Source: Gordoniibacillus kamchatkensis
GTDB taxonomy: Bacteria > Bacillota > Bacilli > Paenibacillales > NBRC-103111
Length of the DNA stretch: 64,000 nucleotides
Direction of reading: 5' to 3'
NCBI RefSeq assembly: GCF_000829455.1
Contig: NZ_JXAK01000004.1
Span: 1-64,000, forward strand
Positions 36,164 through 46,142 of the stretch are shown here, piece by piece. Position numbers and translations under genes: made by a program. How positions within the stretch are numbered: position 1 is the first letter of the stretch; each line of letters begins with the position of its first letter. The notes beneath the pieces are model-generated. The model worked only from the letters and a program-made list of their open reading frames with translations. It searched no databases and was not told where the DNA came from.

Positions 36164-39100
36164 ATGGCGGGAAAGACAAGCTTCTTTAAGGGAGCCGTCA
36201 TTTTTATGCTGCTCCTGTTCGCATGCGCCTTTTTCGGGTTTGTCTCGGAGGCGAAAGCAGCGGACGATATCGATAAACTAAAGGAACTAAGGGTTGCCGC
36301 AAATAACCAGACTGTCAATCTCAAACCAGCATTTGACCCAAATATACTGTTCTATTCGTTGGACTTGCCCAGCGATTTTGACCAACTAAATATCACGGCC
36401 ACAGCTGCGGACCCGGTCTCGCAAATCATGATAACGGTCAACGGCTCCCCAACTACGGGCTCGACGATAACTCTTGGCGACGGGAAAAATACCATTCAAC
36501 TGCAAGTAAACTCAGGCAGAGGCACGATCAAAACGTATACGATATATGTCAGGCGTATGTCTCCTTCCGGTCTTGTATACTACGATTCCTCAAAAGCTAT
36601 ATCGGATCAGCAAATGAAGCAAGGTCAAAAGTTTTGCATCCCATATTCTGTCATTTTAGGTGGAGGCAGCTACTTAAACAGTATCAACGTTACAGGGTCT
36701 CCCAATTGGTCCGTGCAATATGAACCACAATGCGGACAGAACGCCTACAGCTTCTTTGATCCGAACGCTACTGGTGTGATATCGATTGATTTTTCAGTAT
36801 CCGAGCAAAGAGCTGATAAGTATTGTTCATACGATAGGTGGGGTACATGTACCGTTTATTGGAATACTTACTATGTGACAGTTCACAATACAGTGACGAT
36901 CAATGTCGCCTCCGTTAACAACCCGCCGATCGTTCAGACATTGCAGGATGTCAAAATGAGAGGGAATGATCCGCCGCTTGATATTCCCATTTCAGTGACG
37001 GACCCTGACACCGCCAGGGAAAACTTACAAGTATCTGTTGCTTCGAGCAATGCTGCTTTATTCCCGATAGATCGGCTCATCGTTAACGACATTGGGCAAA
37101 CATGGAATCTGCGCATGCAACCGGTGCCGGGTCAACGGGGCAGCTCCGTTATTACCGTAACGGCTTTCGACGGCGAATCGTCAGTTTCCTCTGCCTTTAC
37201 GGTGACGGTCGACGATGCGGTCAACATGAGGCCGATTGTAACCAACGCTGAAAAATGGATCTCCGGGGAAACAACTCTACATTTCCAGGAAGACGATTTT
37301 GTCAACCAGTATACAGATGTGGACGGTGATCCGCTGCAGCGGATTCAGATCACGAGACTGCCGGAGCATGGACAGTTGCTGCTTAAAGGCGCGCCGGTGA
37401 CCTTGCTGCAGGAAATCACAAGGACAGAGCTTCCTCAGCTTGCTTATATACCGGTTGACGGCTGGAACGGTATTGATTCGTTATCCTGGAGTGGATATGA
37501 CGGAAAAGAGTACTCTGATAAAGCCGCCGTATACACACTCGGGACGGACATCGCTAAACTGAAGGAATTGCGGTTTACCTCATATAATCAGACCGTGAAT
37601 CTCAATCAAGCATTTGATCCAAATGTATTGTCCTACACGTTGGAGGATCTGCCAAGCTATTTCGACCAACTGGACATCATGGCTACAGCTCTGGACTCGG
37701 AATCTCAAATCACGATTTCGGTCAACGGTTCCCCTATCACGGGCACGTCGATAGCTCTTGCCGATGGGAAAAATACCATACAACTACAATTGAATGCGGG
37801 CAGAGGCACAATCCAAACTTATACGATATATGTCAGACGGATGTCTCCTTCAAGTCTTGTATATTACGATTCCTCAAAAGCCATGTCGGATCAGCACATG
37901 CAGCAGCAGCAAGAGTTTTGTATTCCAAATTCCGATATTCTTGGCACTAGCGGCAGCTATATAACCGGTGTCAACGTTATTGGGTCTCCCACATGGTCAG
38001 TACGGAGTGCTGATCAGCGATGCGGAGTCGCATTTAGCTTCTTCGACCCGAACGCTACTGGCGCAATATCGCTCGTATTTTCAGTAGCTGAGCAAAGACT
38101 TCAAAAAAGTTGCGTGCGATCTGGTTTCGATTATAAATGTACGTATAATACTTATTACGTTGACGTTCAGAAAACAGTAACGATTAACATCGCCTCCGTT
38201 AACGACCCGAGTAGTTCACTGCTATCCAACAATGCCGACTTGACGGATCTCAAGGTAAACGGGACAACCGTGACAGGATTCGAGAGCAACAATACCGGTC
38301 CGTATAGCGTAAGCATCCCGAACTCGTTGACTTGGGCCGACATAACCTACTCGAAATCGGACAGCCATGCGAGTGTAGCAGTAACGGGTGATGTGTATCT
38401 GCCTGTTGGAGAGAACACCGTTACGGTGACAGTGACGGCGGAGGATAGGACCAAGAAGGTTTACACCGTGAACGTAACCCGAACTGAAGCGAGCAGCAAC
38501 GCCGATTTGAGGAACTTAACGCTTTCGAACGGTGAGCTAAGTCCCTCATTCGAACCGGGGGCAACAGCCTACACGGCTGCAGTGCCATTTTCCGTATCAA
38601 GTCTTACAGTAACGGCGAGCGTGTATGATAGCGACGCGACGATGACGGTGAATGGAGTTGCCGCAGCAAGCGGCCAACCAAGCGTTGCCATCAATTTAAG
38701 TGTCGGGAGCAACCCAGTTGACATCGTAGTGGCAGCCCAGAATGGGACGACGAAGGTATATCAGGTTATCGTGAGCCGCGACCAAAGTGCGACATCTGGT
38801 GGCAGTGCACCATCTATGCCGTTAAGCGGAAACTCCGACTTGAGCAGTTTAATGCTGTCGAGCGGTGAGTTAAGTCCCGCATTCGCAACAGGGATAACAG
38901 CCTACGCGGCTAGTGTGCCATATCCCGTATCGATGCTTACCGTAACGGCTGGTGTGTACGATAGCAAAGCGACGGTGATGGTGAATGGAAGCGTCATAGC
39001 AAGCGGACAACCTAGCAGCATCGTCAATCTGAAGGTTGGGACTAACCTAATCGATATTTTAGTGACAGCTCAGAATGGCATGACGAAGGCTTATAAGGTT

Positions 39101-40495
39101 ACAGTTACCCGAGGCCTAAGTCCGACAACCGATGGTAGTACACCATCGATGTTACCAAGTGGAAACGCCGACTTAAACAGTTTAACGCTGTCGAGCGGAG
39201 AGCTAAGTCCCGCATTCGCACCGGGGTCAATAGTCTACACGGCTACAGTGCCAAACTCCGTATCAAGTCTAACCGTGACGGCAAATGTGTACGACAGCAA
39301 CGCGACGTTGGCGGTAAATGGGAATGCCGCAGCAAACGGACAAGCAAGCAGCGTCGTCTACCTGAATGTTGGGACTAACCCGATAAACATCGTAGTGACA
39401 GCCCAGAACGGAACGACGAAGACATACAGGGTCACAGTGACACGCGGCCAAAGTGCGACATCCCGTGGCGATACACCATCGTCGTCCCCAAGTGGCAACA
39501 TCGTTACCGCAACAGACGGAAAATTAACGCTTCCTTCAGGTGAAACGGGTAATGTCAGTTTGGGAAATGCGGTAAGGGTCGTTATTCCTAAGGGAGCTAC
39601 GGATAAAGAACTGAAATTGTCGATAGAAAAAGTGACGGACACACAAAATCTATTTACGCATAATGAGGTTCCAGTCAGCCCTATATTCGAGATTTTGAAA
39701 AACTTCTCGGAAAACTTTAGTAAACCCGTAACTTTGACCTTTGTTTTCGATCTGAATACCTTAAAGAACAATCAAAGGGCAGCCGTTTTCTATTATGACG
39801 AAATAAATAAGGGATGGGTGGAAGTCGTTGATGGCGTGGAAAATGGCAATCACATTACTGTAAAGGTCAATCACTTTACGAAATTTGCTGTATTCGCTGT
39901 TGACAAAGCGGACGATATATCGACAAAGGGTTCAAGCCCAGGCATGGAAAAATCGATTAATTTTAGCGATATGAATGGACATTGGGCAGAAGCAAGCATC
40001 ATGCAGGCAATAAGAAGCGGTATCGTAAGCGGTTATCCAGATGGCACATTTAAGCCTGATGCTTCCGTAACGCGTGCTGAATTTGCAGTTATGCTGATGA
40101 ATGCGTTGAAGCCGCAAGGAGATGGAGCGTCGCTGACGTTCACCGATAAGGCGAAGATCGGTGCCTGGGCGCAGAAATCGGTCGAGCAGGCGGTGTATGC
40201 AGGCATCATTACAGGCTATGAGGATAGCACTTTCCGTCCGGATGCCGAAATAACCCGCCCGGAGATGGCCGCGATGATCGCCAAAGCTTTGGGTCAGTCG
40301 ATCGAAGAAAAGGCAGTAACGGGCTTCGCGGATGACAGGGACATTCCGGACTGGGCGAAAGGCGCCGTGGCGGCCATGAAAAAGCGTGGCGTAATCGAAG
40401 GCAAAGGCGCGAACGCATTTGCACCCGGCGATAAAACGACAAGAGCAGAGGCGGTAACGGTGCTTCAGAAAATGCTGGCGCAAAAGAGCAAGTAA
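36164..40495 (+). CDS. Large secreted S-layer homology protein with cadherin-like repeats
   Basis: 1443 residues. Signal peptide about 1-35 ending EAKA. A module of a cadherin-like beta-sandwich plus a Cys-containing domain (about 37-250) is duplicated at about 465-690, with two Ig/cadherin-like domains between. Then four cadherin-like domains about 690-1105, three of which are nearly identical (phrases LSSGELSPAFA, TAYAASVPYPVS, VTAQNGTTK). A ZU5-like domain (about 1110-1250; ILKNFSENFSKPVTLTF) precedes three SLH motifs (1260-1440; INFSDMNGHWAEASI, GYPDGTFKPDASVTRAEFAV). SLH binds pyruvylated wall polysaccharide, so the protein sits on the cell surface. Function perhaps adhesion or glycan binding. 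Confidence 0.9.
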   Translation: MAGKTSFFKGAVIFMLLLFACAFFGFVSEAKAADDIDKLKELRVAANNQTVNLKPAFDPNILFYSLDLPSDFDQLNITATAADPVSQIMITVNGSPTTGSTITLGDGKNTIQLQVNSGRGTIKTYTIYVRRMSPSGLVYYDSSKAISDQQMKQGQKFCIPYSVILGGGSYLNSINVTGSPNWSVQYEPQCGQNAYSFFDPNATGVISIDFSVSEQRADKYCSYDRWGTCTVYWNTYYVTVHNTVTINVASVNNPPIVQTLQDVKMRGNDPPLDIPISVTDPDTARENLQVSVASSNAALFPIDRLIVNDIGQTWNLRMQPVPGQRGSSVITVTAFDGESSVSSAFTVTVDDAVNMRPIVTNAEKWISGETTLHFQEDDFVNQYTDVDGDPLQRIQITRLPEHGQLLLKGAPVTLLQEITRTELPQLAYIPVDGWNGIDSLSWSGYDGKEYSDKAAVYTLGTDIAKLKELRFTSYNQTVNLNQAFDPNVLSYTLEDLPSYFDQLDIMATALDSESQITISVNGSPITGTSIALADGKNTIQLQLNAGRGTIQTYTIYVRRMSPSSLVYYDSSKAMSDQHMQQQQEFCIPNSDILGTSGSYITGVNVIGSPTWSVRSADQRCGVAFSFFDPNATGAISLVFSVAEQRLQKSCVRSGFDYKCTYNTYYVDVQKTVTINIASVNDPSSSLLSNNADLTDLKVNGTTVTGFESNNTGPYSVSIPNSLTWADITYSKSDSHASVAVTGDVYLPVGENTVTVTVTAEDRTKKVYTVNVTRTEASSNADLRNLTLSNGELSPSFEPGATAYTAAVPFSVSSLTVTASVYDSDATMTVNGVAAASGQPSVAINLSVGSNPVDIVVAAQNGTTKVYQVIVSRDQSATSGGSAPSMPLSGNSDLSSLMLSSGELSPAFATGITAYAASVPYPVSMLTVTAGVYDSKATVMVNGSVIASGQPSSIVNLKVGTNLIDILVTAQNGMTKAYKVTVTRGLSPTTDGSTPSMLPSGNADLNSLTLSSGELSPAFAPGSIVYTATVPNSVSSLTVTANVYDSNATLAVNGNAAANGQASSVVYLNVGTNPINIVVTAQNGTTKTYRVTVTRGQSATSRGDTPSSSPSGNIVTATDGKLTLPSGETGNVSLGNAVRVVIPKGATDKELKLSIEKVTDTQNLFTHNEVPVSPIFEILKNFSENFSKPVTLTFVFDLNTLKNNQRAAVFYYDEINKGWVEVVDGVENGNHITVKVNHFTKFAVFAVDKADDISTKGSSPGMEKSINFSDMNGHWAEASIMQAIRSGIVSGYPDGTFKPDASVTRAEFAVMLMNALKPQGDGASLTFTDKAKIGAWAQKSVEQAVYAGIITGYEDSTFRPDAEITRPEMAAMIAKALGQSIEEKAVTGFADDRDIPDWAKGAVAAMKKRGVIEGKGANAFAPGDKTTRAEAVTVLQKMLAQKSK
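36270..38200 (+). repeat. Internal duplication in the SLH gene
   Basis: The stretch about 36270-36910 returns at about 37550-38200. Encoded markers such as KLKELR, FDPN, SVNGSP, YTIYVRRMSPS and LVYYDSSKA appear in both. Identity is high but not complete. Confidence 0.75.
38500..39450 (+). repeat. Three tandem cadherin-like repeats of about 320 bp
   Basis: Units start near 38500, 38830 and 39160, each encoding NADL-like, LSPAFA, VYDS and VNG marks and ending TVTRG or similar. High similarity suggests recent tandem duplication by recombination. Confidence 0.8.
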
Positions 40496-40710
40496 AGCGT
40501 TTCTCCGGCAAGGCTTCTTTGAAGTGAAATTCGAAGCAGTCTTGTTTGACATTTTGAGAGAGGTGAACCACAAGTTTCTCGTGATAGAACAGTAAAGAAA
40601 AAGTTGCTTTGCTTGGAGGGGTTGGGTTCACCCAAATAGAGAGATTTTTGTTTTTTGTCGAAACATGTTTAAACGATCTAAAAATACTGGAAGAAAAAGG
40701 AAGATATCAC

Positions 40711-43212
40711 ATGAAGCGCTTTTCAGCATACTGTTTCGTTATAGTCTCGGTTCTGCTTTTGCTCTTGTTAGGTGGATGTGTGTTAACAAACATTGCCTCA
40801 ATGACATTTAACTTTGGTAATACGTTAAATGGCCCGGAGCAAGTATATGTAAGATATTCAGATGGAGATGTTTCAACACAAAGTATTCAATCCGGGCAGA
40901 CGTCAGTAACAATCAATACTTACAGGGATAAAACAATTGTAGGTTTCTATGTGAGCGACGGCACAGTAAGCTGGGTTCCCAATAGTCAGTATGCGAATCC
41001 GAATAATTCTGCTGTAACTCTGAACCAAACAACAAAACCTGGGTCTCCTGTAGATCATGTCATTCAAGTTAGTCAACCAACGATTGATCCCGATCATCAA
41101 GGTTTTGTAGATGTGACATTTGCCGTTTATGGCGCCAATGGTCACCTTGTGGATGATCGTACGGAAGTGTTCGCCCATTCTACTGATTCAAGCGTAACTT
41201 TTTACAACGCAGATCCCAATGACGGGAATAATAACACTGTAAACGAAGGTTTCTCCTGGTATACGGTCAACGGAATTGTTACATTTGTGATTCAGTCCGA
41301 CATTAATAATATCTCGTCAAAACCTATTTCTTTATATTCAGGTTCGAAATTAATATATGACTCGAATATTAGTCCGGTAATTCAATCATTAGCGATCGGA
41401 TATGCTTCCGGCGATTCAGCGAATAACGTTACGCAGAATATGACGTTGCCGACTTCCGGAGCAAATGGCACTAGCATTTCATGGCTAAGCAGCAATCCGG
41501 CGGTTGTTTCTTCTACAGGGATTGTGCACCCTCCAAGTGTCGGCAGTGGGGACGCTAATGTGACTGTGACGGCAACCGTGTATAGCAACAACCTATTTCT
41601 ATCCAAACCTTTCAAGTTACTTGTGAAGGCTCTACAGGCCCCGGCGGCTCCGACACTGACAGGGATCGGCTTCAACCAGCCAATCAGCGTACAAGCGGGA
41701 TCGACAGTGAGCACGGTTGTATATGGAACCTACTCTGACGGTACGACTCCAACGTTGACCAGCGGGGTAACATATGTCTCCGGGAATGGCAATATTGCTA
41801 CGGTGAATTCCACGACCGGTGTTGTAAATGGTATTGCTGCCGGTACTACCGTCATTAGGGCTATCTACCAAGGTCAAACGGCTACGGCAAACGTGAATGT
41901 AACTGCTGCACCGGTAACCACGCCGACACCAGCACCTACCTACACCGTAACCTATAATGGCAACGGTGCTACGTCCGGCAGCGTGCCGACCGACAGCGGC
42001 ACTTATGCGCCGGGAGTCACGGTGTCGGTATACGGCAACACGGGAAATCTGGTGAAGACGGGCTACACGTTCGCTGGCTGGAATACGGCGACAGACGGAA
42101 GCGGAACGAGCTATGCCCCCGGCACTTCATTCACGATGGGCACGGCGAATGTGACGCTGTATGCGAAATGGAACTATACAAACTATCATTCTAGCGGCGG
42201 CGGTGCACCGTCAACGTCCTCAAGCAATACAGTTACAGTTACCTCGACAGACGGCACACTGACACTTCCTGTCGGTAAATCAGGCGAGGTTAGCTTGGGC
42301 GATGCGGTCAAGATCGATATTCCTGCCGATGCTACCAACAAAGATCTGCAATTAACGATAACCAAAGTGACGGACACGCAAAAGCTAATCACAAGTAAAG
42401 ACGTTCTGGCCAGCCCGGTATTCGAAATCCTGAAAAACTTCTCGGAAAACTTCAGCAAGGACATCACGCTGACCTTTGCTTTCGATCCGAACAGCTTGAA
42501 GGGCAATCAAAAGCCTTCCGTATTCTACTATGATGAAACGAAGCAGACCTGGGTGGAAGTCGGCGGCTTGGTGAACGACAATACCATTACCGTAAAGGTT
42601 AACCACTTTACGAAGTATGCGGTATTCGGTGTAGGCCAAGGGGTAGACTCGTCGGTAAACACGAAGCAGACGATCAGCTTCAGCGATATTTCCGGACACT
42701 GGGCGGAGGCGAATATCAAGCAAGCTGTAGACGCCGGCATCGTCAATGGCTACCCGGACGGCACGTTCAAACCGGATCGTACCGTAACCCGCGCGGAATT
42801 TGCAGTCATACTGATGAATGTGCTCAAACCACAAGGAGATGGCGCGGCACTGACGTTCACCGATAAGGCGAAGATCGGTACCTGGGCGCAGAAATCGGTC
42901 GCACAAGCGGTGTATGCAGGTATTATTAGCGGCTATGAGGACGGCTCCTTCCGTCCGGATGCCGAAATAACCCGCCCCGAGATGGCTGTTATGATCGCAA
43001 GCGCCTTGGGGCAGTCTAGCGGATCGGCTGCGACAACGGGCTTCGCGGACGACAAGGACATTCCGGTGTGGGCGAAAGGCGCAGTGGCGGCTATGAAAAA
43101 GCTGGGTATTATCGAAGGCAAAGGCGCCGACCAATTTGCTCCGGTCGATAAAACGACAAGAGCTGAGGCGGTTACAGTGCTGCTGAAAATGCTGGCGTAC
43201 AAGGGCAAGTAA
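40711..43212 (+). CDS. SLH lipoprotein-like surface protein with Ig and Listeria-type repeats
   Basis: 833 residues from ATG 40711; this start gives a signal sequence with lipobox LLLLLGGC and has AAGGAAG upstream, while the longer open frame from 40609 does not. After the Cys comes a beta-rich region, an Ig-like domain about 240-315 (NMTLPTSGANGTSISWLSSN), a Big2-like domain, a Listeria-Bacteroides repeat (TGYTFAGWNTATDGSGT), a ZU5-like domain (ILKNFSENFSKDITLTFAFD) and three SLH motifs. The last 330 residues are a close paralogue of the preceding protein. A lipobox together with SLH motifs would anchor it both to the membrane and the wall, which is unusual. Confidence 0.88.
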   Translation: MKRFSAYCFVIVSVLLLLLLGGCVLTNIASMTFNFGNTLNGPEQVYVRYSDGDVSTQSIQSGQTSVTINTYRDKTIVGFYVSDGTVSWVPNSQYANPNNSAVTLNQTTKPGSPVDHVIQVSQPTIDPDHQGFVDVTFAVYGANGHLVDDRTEVFAHSTDSSVTFYNADPNDGNNNTVNEGFSWYTVNGIVTFVIQSDINNISSKPISLYSGSKLIYDSNISPVIQSLAIGYASGDSANNVTQNMTLPTSGANGTSISWLSSNPAVVSSTGIVHPPSVGSGDANVTVTATVYSNNLFLSKPFKLLVKALQAPAAPTLTGIGFNQPISVQAGSTVSTVVYGTYSDGTTPTLTSGVTYVSGNGNIATVNSTTGVVNGIAAGTTVIRAIYQGQTATANVNVTAAPVTTPTPAPTYTVTYNGNGATSGSVPTDSGTYAPGVTVSVYGNTGNLVKTGYTFAGWNTATDGSGTSYAPGTSFTMGTANVTLYAKWNYTNYHSSGGGAPSTSSSNTVTVTSTDGTLTLPVGKSGEVSLGDAVKIDIPADATNKDLQLTITKVTDTQKLITSKDVLASPVFEILKNFSENFSKDITLTFAFDPNSLKGNQKPSVFYYDETKQTWVEVGGLVNDNTITVKVNHFTKYAVFGVGQGVDSSVNTKQTISFSDISGHWAEANIKQAVDAGIVNGYPDGTFKPDRTVTRAEFAVILMNVLKPQGDGAALTFTDKAKIGTWAQKSVAQAVYAGIISGYEDGSFRPDAEITRPEMAVMIASALGQSSGSAATTGFADDKDIPVWAKGAVAAMKKLGIIEGKGADQFAPVDKTTRAEAVTVLLKMLAYKGK

Positions 43213-43224
43213 ATGAACCTCTTA

Positions 43225-43264
43225 CAAGGCTGCCTTGAAGTCAAACTCTAGGCAGCCTTGTTTC
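43225..43264 (+). terminator. Terminator of the SLH gene
   Basis: CAAGGCTGCC with GGCAGCCTTG (43225-43234 and 43251-43260), followed by TTTCTG. A related but poorer hairpin lies after the first SLH gene at about 40513-40550. Confidence 0.75.
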
Positions 43265-43488
43265 TGAATAAAAGGTGCAGGCGGTTTGGACAACGGGCAG
43301 ATCAAGATCGAAAAGGCACATTCCGGCACCGGATTGGTGTGAGTGTTATGAAAGATTGGCTTCTTCACTTATTATACACATCTCGATCTTGGTAGGCGTT
43401 GACAATTTAAAGTCTGACTTCAGAGAAGGAGCATGTGGCTTAGTGGAGAATTATAACATTTAATGTCGTATTTTAGGTTGAGAAAATA

Positions 43489-43746
43489 ATGAGAACAAGT
43501 ACAAACCATTATCAATTCCAAAAATTAACCCCTATTAAGAATGCTGATATAAAATTTATAAGGACGCTCTTGATTTTGCTTTCCATGAGGAAGACATTAG
43601 AAATATTGCTGTATCTTAACCTAAGCACTAAGAAAATACGTTATTTTCTTTTTACACTTATGCATGGAAACATAAATTTGCCAGAGAAAATTCGCGAAAA
43701 CATTATTCAGAACGCAATTTCAGCCCTTAAGAATGATGGAAATTGA
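43489..43746 (+). CDS. Hypothetical basic protein, 85 residues
   Basis: Helical and AT-rich: KNADIKFIRTLLILLSMRKT, IRYFLFTLMHGNINLPEKIR. Weak ribosome binding site. No family recognised. The flanks (43265-43488 and 43747-43867) contain a short 3' remnant (QIKIEKAHSGTGL) and nothing else clear. Confidence 0.4.
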   Translation: MRTSTNHYQFQKLTPIKNADIKFIRTLLILLSMRKTLEILLYLNLSTKKIRYFLFTLMHGNINLPEKIRENIIQNAISALKNDGN

Positions 43747-43867
43747 ATGAGTAAAATGCATGTATATTTATGCAATAAGGCTAAAATATTATTTCTAACG
43801 ATTTCTGAAACAAATCGACTTTTCCGCCTTGGTGGTCTTCAAATTCTAATGAATTACGGAACAAGGG

Positions 43868-43906
43868 AAACGGAGCCACGCGGGTTTGCGGGCTCCGTTT
43901 TCTAAT
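43868..43906 (+). terminator. Strong terminator, possibly bidirectional
   Basis: AAACGGAGCC with GGCTCCGTTT (43868-43877 and 43891-43900), followed by TCTAATT. Preceded by A residues, so it may work from both sides. Confidence 0.75.
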
Positions 43907-44073
43907 TAATTCTGGAATATCACACTTTTTTCTTCAGCAGCACGGGGTTTGCCTACAGGCGCCGCCTCCTTATAGTTGCGTTCAGCCATGGATAAATACA
44001 ATGTCTGATCAAGGTCCTGACATCTTTGTTCGTTCCTAATTTCAACGAAGTTTTTTGCAGTTTCAGAAAATTT

Positions 44074-44105
44074 TACAAAACTAACGTTAACGTAAGTTGT
44101 ATAAT
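44074..44105 (+). promoter_or_regulatory. MerR-type promoter with palindromic operator
   Basis: A palindrome AACTAACGTTAACGTAAGTT at 44079-44098 lies between a -35-like TACAAA (44074-44079) and a -10 TATAAT (44100-44105). The 20-bp spacing is longer than the usual 17 and the operator lies between the boxes, the layout used by MerR regulators that twist DNA. The next gene encodes a MerR protein. Confidence 0.7.
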
Positions 44106-44162
44106 CTGGTATGTTTAGAATAGCGTGTATCGAATTTGTCCGGAAAGGAGGGGAACTGAAGA

Positions 44163-44606
44163 ATGACGGCATCGCCCAAATATACGATGGAAGATGTTAC
44201 GGAACGGCTCGGAATTACGGCGAGAACGCTCCATTACTATGAGGAGATCGGTTTACTCCCGGCCGTAATGCGAACGGATGGCAGGCACCGGATTTATGAT
44301 GAGATCATGCTTGAGCGTATCGAGCACATTTTGAAGTTGAAGCGGGTGCTCGGGGCATCGCTGCAGGAGATTCGCGATATTTTGCAGGCGGAGGAAGAGC
44401 TCGAGCACATCAAAGCTTCCTACTACAAGGAGCCTCACACGGAGGAAGAACGCGACCTTCTGCTCGACCAAGCGATAGAGCGGCTGCAGTCGATCATCAT
44501 TCATATAGATGAGAAAATGGCGAAGCTGCAGGCGATGCGGCAAAGCTTCGGCGAGCGGCTCGATCGAGCGAACCGTTTAAAGCATCGATCATTGCCAGAT
44601 AGGTAA
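44163..44606 (+). CDS. MerR family transcriptional regulator
   Basis: 147 residues, ATG behind AAAGGAGG. The N-terminal winged helix reads YTMEDVTERLGITARTLHYY and EEIGLLPAVMRTDGRHRIYD, the usual MerR start. Then a dimerising coiled coil (about 80-125) and a short C-terminus without clear ligand cysteines, so a metal sensor is unlikely. It probably controls its own promoter and the two efflux genes behind it (18 and 55 bp gaps) in one operon. Confidence 0.9.
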   Translation: MTASPKYTMEDVTERLGITARTLHYYEEIGLLPAVMRTDGRHRIYDEIMLERIEHILKLKRVLGASLQEIRDILQAEEELEHIKASYYKEPHTEEERDLLLDQAIERLQSIIIHIDEKMAKLQAMRQSFGERLDRANRLKHRSLPDR

Positions 44607-44624
44607 AGAGAGGGAGAGAAGCCG

Positions 44625-46088
44625 ATGAACAATTCGAGAAAATGGTGGATTTTATCCGTGACGAGCTTGGGCTCCTTGCTCGCGGCGCTCAATTTCAGCA
44701 CGCTGATCATCGCACTGCCGGATCTGTTGAAAGGACTGCACGCTTCGTTGCTGCAGGCGATGTGGGTGATGCTGTCTTACATGGTCTCCCAAACTGTCAT
44801 GGTACTTATGGCCGGCTCGCTGGCCGACCGATTCGGACGCAAACGGCTCTATATCGCCGGTATGCTCCTGTTCACCGTCATTTCCTTCGCAGCCGGATTT
44901 ACCGGCAATGCGACGCTTTTGATCCTGTTCCGGATCTTGCAAGGCATTGGAGGCGCGATGGTCATGGCCAATAGCACAGCGATCGTCGCCGACGCGTTCC
45001 CGAAGGAAGAGCTCGGCCGCGCGCTTGGAATTAATATTATGGTCGTGGCGGTGGGGCAGATCATCGGCCCGGTTCTGGGAGGATGGCTGACGACCGCTTA
45101 CGGCTGGGAGTGGACGTTCTGGTTCAACGTGCCGTTCGGGATCATCGGTGTGGTATGGGGTCTCGGGGCTATGGGGGTCAACGACGATAAAATTGCTGCG
45201 CGAAAGGAAGGAGGATTGGACCGCGGCGGAATCGTTACCTACGTCGTATCCGTCACCGCTCTGCTAATTGCCCTTACCTGGGGGCCGATTCAGAGCTGGA
45301 CTTCGCCGGTTGTCGGGCTTTCCGGGGTCTTATTCCTGATCACGTTCCCGGTGTTCCTGCGCTGCGAGAAGCGGCATCCGAACGCTCTGCTGCATCTGCC
45401 GCTCTTCACGAATCGGATCTTCTCCTTCGGGATCGTCTCGGCGACGCTGAACGCGATCGCCCGGATGGCTGTCATGTTCATGCTGATTTTTTATTTCCAG
45501 GGAGCGCTGGAGAAGGATGCCCTCGCAGCCGGCATTATGACGATTCCGCTCGCCGCGGGGATGCTGGTCGTTTCGCCGCTCGCGGGCATTCTTGGCGACA
45601 AATATGGGGAAACGATGCCGGCGACTGTCGGCTTGTTTTTGAACATTTTCGGCATGGCCGGTCTAGCTCTGGATACGGGGCTCTCGACACCGTTCTGGCA
45701 TCTGGCGATCTACATGACCATCATCAGCATCGGTTCCGGTCTGTTTAATTCGCCGAACTCGAGCAGCATCATGAACGCGGCCGGACCCAAATACCGCGGT
45801 GAAGCATCCGGGATACGCTCGCTGACGACCAATATGGGTATGATGCTCAGCATCGCCTTCTCGATGCCGATCGTTACGCACAGCATCCCGCATGAAGCGA
45901 TGCTGGCGATTTTCTCGGGGACGCAGGTGGGAATGAACGGGGATGTATCGGCTCTGCGCGGATTTATCTCCGGACTGCATGCGGTGTTCTGGTTTATGGC
46001 TGCACTGATGGCGCTGGCCACCGTGATGTCCTACTTGCGGTCGAACAGGCGTCCCAAAGTGGCGGGGGCACCGGTTCACCACAGATAA
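44625..46088 (+). CDS. MFS drug transporter, DHA2 (14-TM) family
   Basis: 487 residues, GGGAGAG ribosome binding site. Helix 1 SLGSLLAALNFSTLIIALPD, motif A in LADRFGRKRLYIAG, motif C-like GRALGINIMVVAVGQIIGPV. Fourteen segments are expected for this length. It most likely exports toxic compounds by proton antiport. Adjacent to a MerR regulator, a common arrangement for inducible efflux. Confidence 0.9.
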   Translation: MNNSRKWWILSVTSLGSLLAALNFSTLIIALPDLLKGLHASLLQAMWVMLSYMVSQTVMVLMAGSLADRFGRKRLYIAGMLLFTVISFAAGFTGNATLLILFRILQGIGGAMVMANSTAIVADAFPKEELGRALGINIMVVAVGQIIGPVLGGWLTTAYGWEWTFWFNVPFGIIGVVWGLGAMGVNDDKIAARKEGGLDRGGIVTYVVSVTALLIALTWGPIQSWTSPVVGLSGVLFLITFPVFLRCEKRHPNALLHLPLFTNRIFSFGIVSATLNAIARMAVMFMLIFYFQGALEKDALAAGIMTIPLAAGMLVVSPLAGILGDKYGETMPATVGLFLNIFGMAGLALDTGLSTPFWHLAIYMTIISIGSGLFNSPNSSSIMNAAGPKYRGEASGIRSLTTNMGMMLSIAFSMPIVTHSIPHEAMLAIFSGTQVGMNGDVSALRGFISGLHAVFWFMAALMALATVMSYLRSNRRPKVAGAPVHHR

Positions 46089-46142
46089 AATTTTTATACG
46101 GAACTCAAGGAGAATAAGAGAGATGCCCGACCGTACTGTTCT

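Noticed and set aside
42385-43134. Minus-strand open frame of 249 codons inside the second SLH gene
   Set aside because: Overlaps conserved SLH motifs on the plus strand, Arg/His-rich and without homology features.
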